A DNA stretch of 6,328 nt from NCBI GenBank assembly GCA_013696835.1, contig JACCXV010000058.1:1-6328 (forward strand), written 5' to 3'. The position numbers were made by a program, and so were the translations under genes. The DNA is from Gemmatimonadota bacterium. Lineage in GTDB: Bacteria > Gemmatimonadota > Gemmatimonadetes > JACCXV01. Shown here one piece after another: positions 5,421 to 6,328 of this stretch (position 1 is its first letter; every line of letters starts with the position of its first letter). The notes beneath the pieces were generated by a model. That model was not told the DNA's origin and ran no database searches. It saw only the letters and a program-made list of their open reading frames with translations.

Positions 5421-6328
5421 TCACATCCCGGCGAGCACGATCTTCCCGATGTTGCGATTCTCCTCCATGTAGCGGTGCGCCTTCGCCACCTCGGCCCAGG
5501 AGAAGACGCGATCCACGATGGGTCGCAGCCTGCCGTCGGCGAAGCGTGGCAGAGCGAAGGCGGCCAGGGCGCGCACGAGCCGAACCTTGTAGTCGAGGCT
5601 GCGCGCGCGAAGCGTCGTGCCCGTGACCTGCAGCCGCTTCGTGAGGAAGACTCGCAGGTCGAACCCTTCAACGCGCGTGCCACCGAGGCTGCCGATCAGG
5701 ATCAGGCGACCCTCGGGAGCGAGGCACTGCAGGTTCTGCTCCCAGTACGGCGCGGCGACGAAGTCGAGGATCACGTCCACGCCACGCTCGTCCGTCGCCT
5801 CGAGCACTGCCGGTGCGAACGGTCCCCGCTTGTAGTCGATGGCGAGCTCGGCGCCAAGGGCACGGCACGCGTCGAGCTTCCGCTCGGACCCGGCGGTGAC
5901 GATCGGGTGCGCGCCGGCTTCACGAGCGAGCTGGATGGCTGCGGTGCCGACGCCGCTCGCCCCTGCATGGATGAGCACGCGCCCGCCAAACTGGAGATCT
6001 CCGAGCCAGAACAGCGTCTGGTATGCCGTCGCGAAGACCTCGGGGATCGCCGCCGCTTGCTCGAAGGAAAGCCCCTCGGGGATGGGCATGCAGAGGCCGG
6101 CAGGCACGGCGACGTGCTCGGCATACCCGCCACCGGCGAGGAGCGCGCAGGCGCGATCCCCCTCGCACCAGTCCTCGACCTCGGTGCCGACTTGTTCCAC
6201 GAATCCCGAGGCTTCAAGGCCCAGCGTGGGACTGGCACCCGGCGGAGGCGGATACCGTCCCTGACGCTGCAGGACGTCCGCGCGGTTCACGCCAGCGGCC
6301 TTGATTTTCAGGAGGAGATCGCCGGTGG
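5421..6328 (-). CDS. PIG3-type NAD(P)H:quinone oxidoreductase, zinc-independent MDR (5' partial)
   Basis: 301 residues are visible and the N-terminus, about 25 residues by family length (about 325), lies beyond the right edge. The GTG at 6290 is internal: in-frame codons before it read GDLLLKIKAAGVNRADVLQR, the usual start region of medium-chain dehydrogenase/reductases of the quinone oxidoreductase class. There is a GroES-like N-terminal part (GRYPPPPGAS, LGLEASGFV, GDRACALLAGGGYAEH) and a Rossmann fold with the nucleotide motif HAGASGVGTAAIQLA at about 120-134 and VTAGSERK after strand 2. The C-terminal end HRYMEENRNIGKIVL closely matches human TP53I3/PIG3 as I remember it. No structural zinc cysteines are present. 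It probably reduces quinones with NADPH in the cytosol. It lies upstream of the Rieske gene on the same strand, but 186 bp and a separate promoter suggest independent expression. Confidence 0.92.
   Translation of the reverse strand, partial: TGDLLLKIKAAGVNRADVLQRQGRYPPPPGASPTLGLEASGFVEQVGTEVEDWCEGDRACALLAGGGYAEHVAVPAGLCMPIPEGLSFEQAAAIPEVFATAYQTLFWLGDLQFGGRVLIHAGASGVGTAAIQLAREAGAHPIVTAGSERKLDACRALGAELAIDYKRGPFAPAVLEATDERGVDVILDFVAAPYWEQNLQCLAPEGRLILIGSLGGTRVEGFDLRVFLTKRLQVTGTTLRARSLDYKVRLVRALAAFALPRFADGRLRPIVDRVFSWAEVAKAHRYMEENRNIGKIVLAGM

Overview
High-GC bacterial DNA (roughly two thirds G+C by eye) with tightly packed genes, GTG starts and many predicted lipoproteins or membrane-anchored proteins. 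There is no rRNA, tRNA or clade-specific marker. The gene style fits a soil-type Gram-negative such as a deltaproteobacterium, acidobacterium or gemmatimonad relative, but this is a guess and the phylum cannot be fixed from the window.

Left part, + strand (1-2141): two tandem paralogues of a DUF4185-like secreted family, about 55% identical by eye over some 300 residues. The first runs off the left edge. The second has a clear lipoprotein signal peptide directly after the stop codon of the first, yet no ATG, GTG or TTG is available at the right place. Its start is either unusual or lost.

Right part, - strand (6328 down to 2191), in transcription order: (a) the 3' nine-tenths of a PIG3-type NAD(P)H:quinone oxidoreductase; (b) a gap of 186 bp carrying a very good sigma70-like promoter; (c) a four-TM DUF2231 protein fused to a Rieske [2Fe-2S] domain; (d) a six-bladed Kelch lipoprotein with a ten-proline run; (e) an exported SNase-family nuclease with all catalytic residues and an extra OB-fold-like C-terminal domain; (f) a small DUF6496 protein with a histone-H1-like lysine tail built from 21-bp repeats. 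Genes c-d and d-e are joined by identical 4-base GTGA start/stop overlaps, so c-d-e is almost certainly one translationally coupled operon. Gene f follows after 43 bp with its own strong ribosome binding site and may belong to it. The two gene blocks converge at about 2142-2190.

How the genes work together is only partly readable. The Rieske protein is predicted to hold its iron-sulphur domain on the cytoplasmic face, while the Kelch protein and nuclease are exported, so c-d-e is a co-expressed envelope-associated set rather than a recognised pathway. No mobile element, CRISPR array, phage gene or known defence system is visible. The most unusual points are the start-less second paralogue, the nuclease-OB architecture with its repeat linker, and the coupled operon linking redox, Kelch and nuclease genes.
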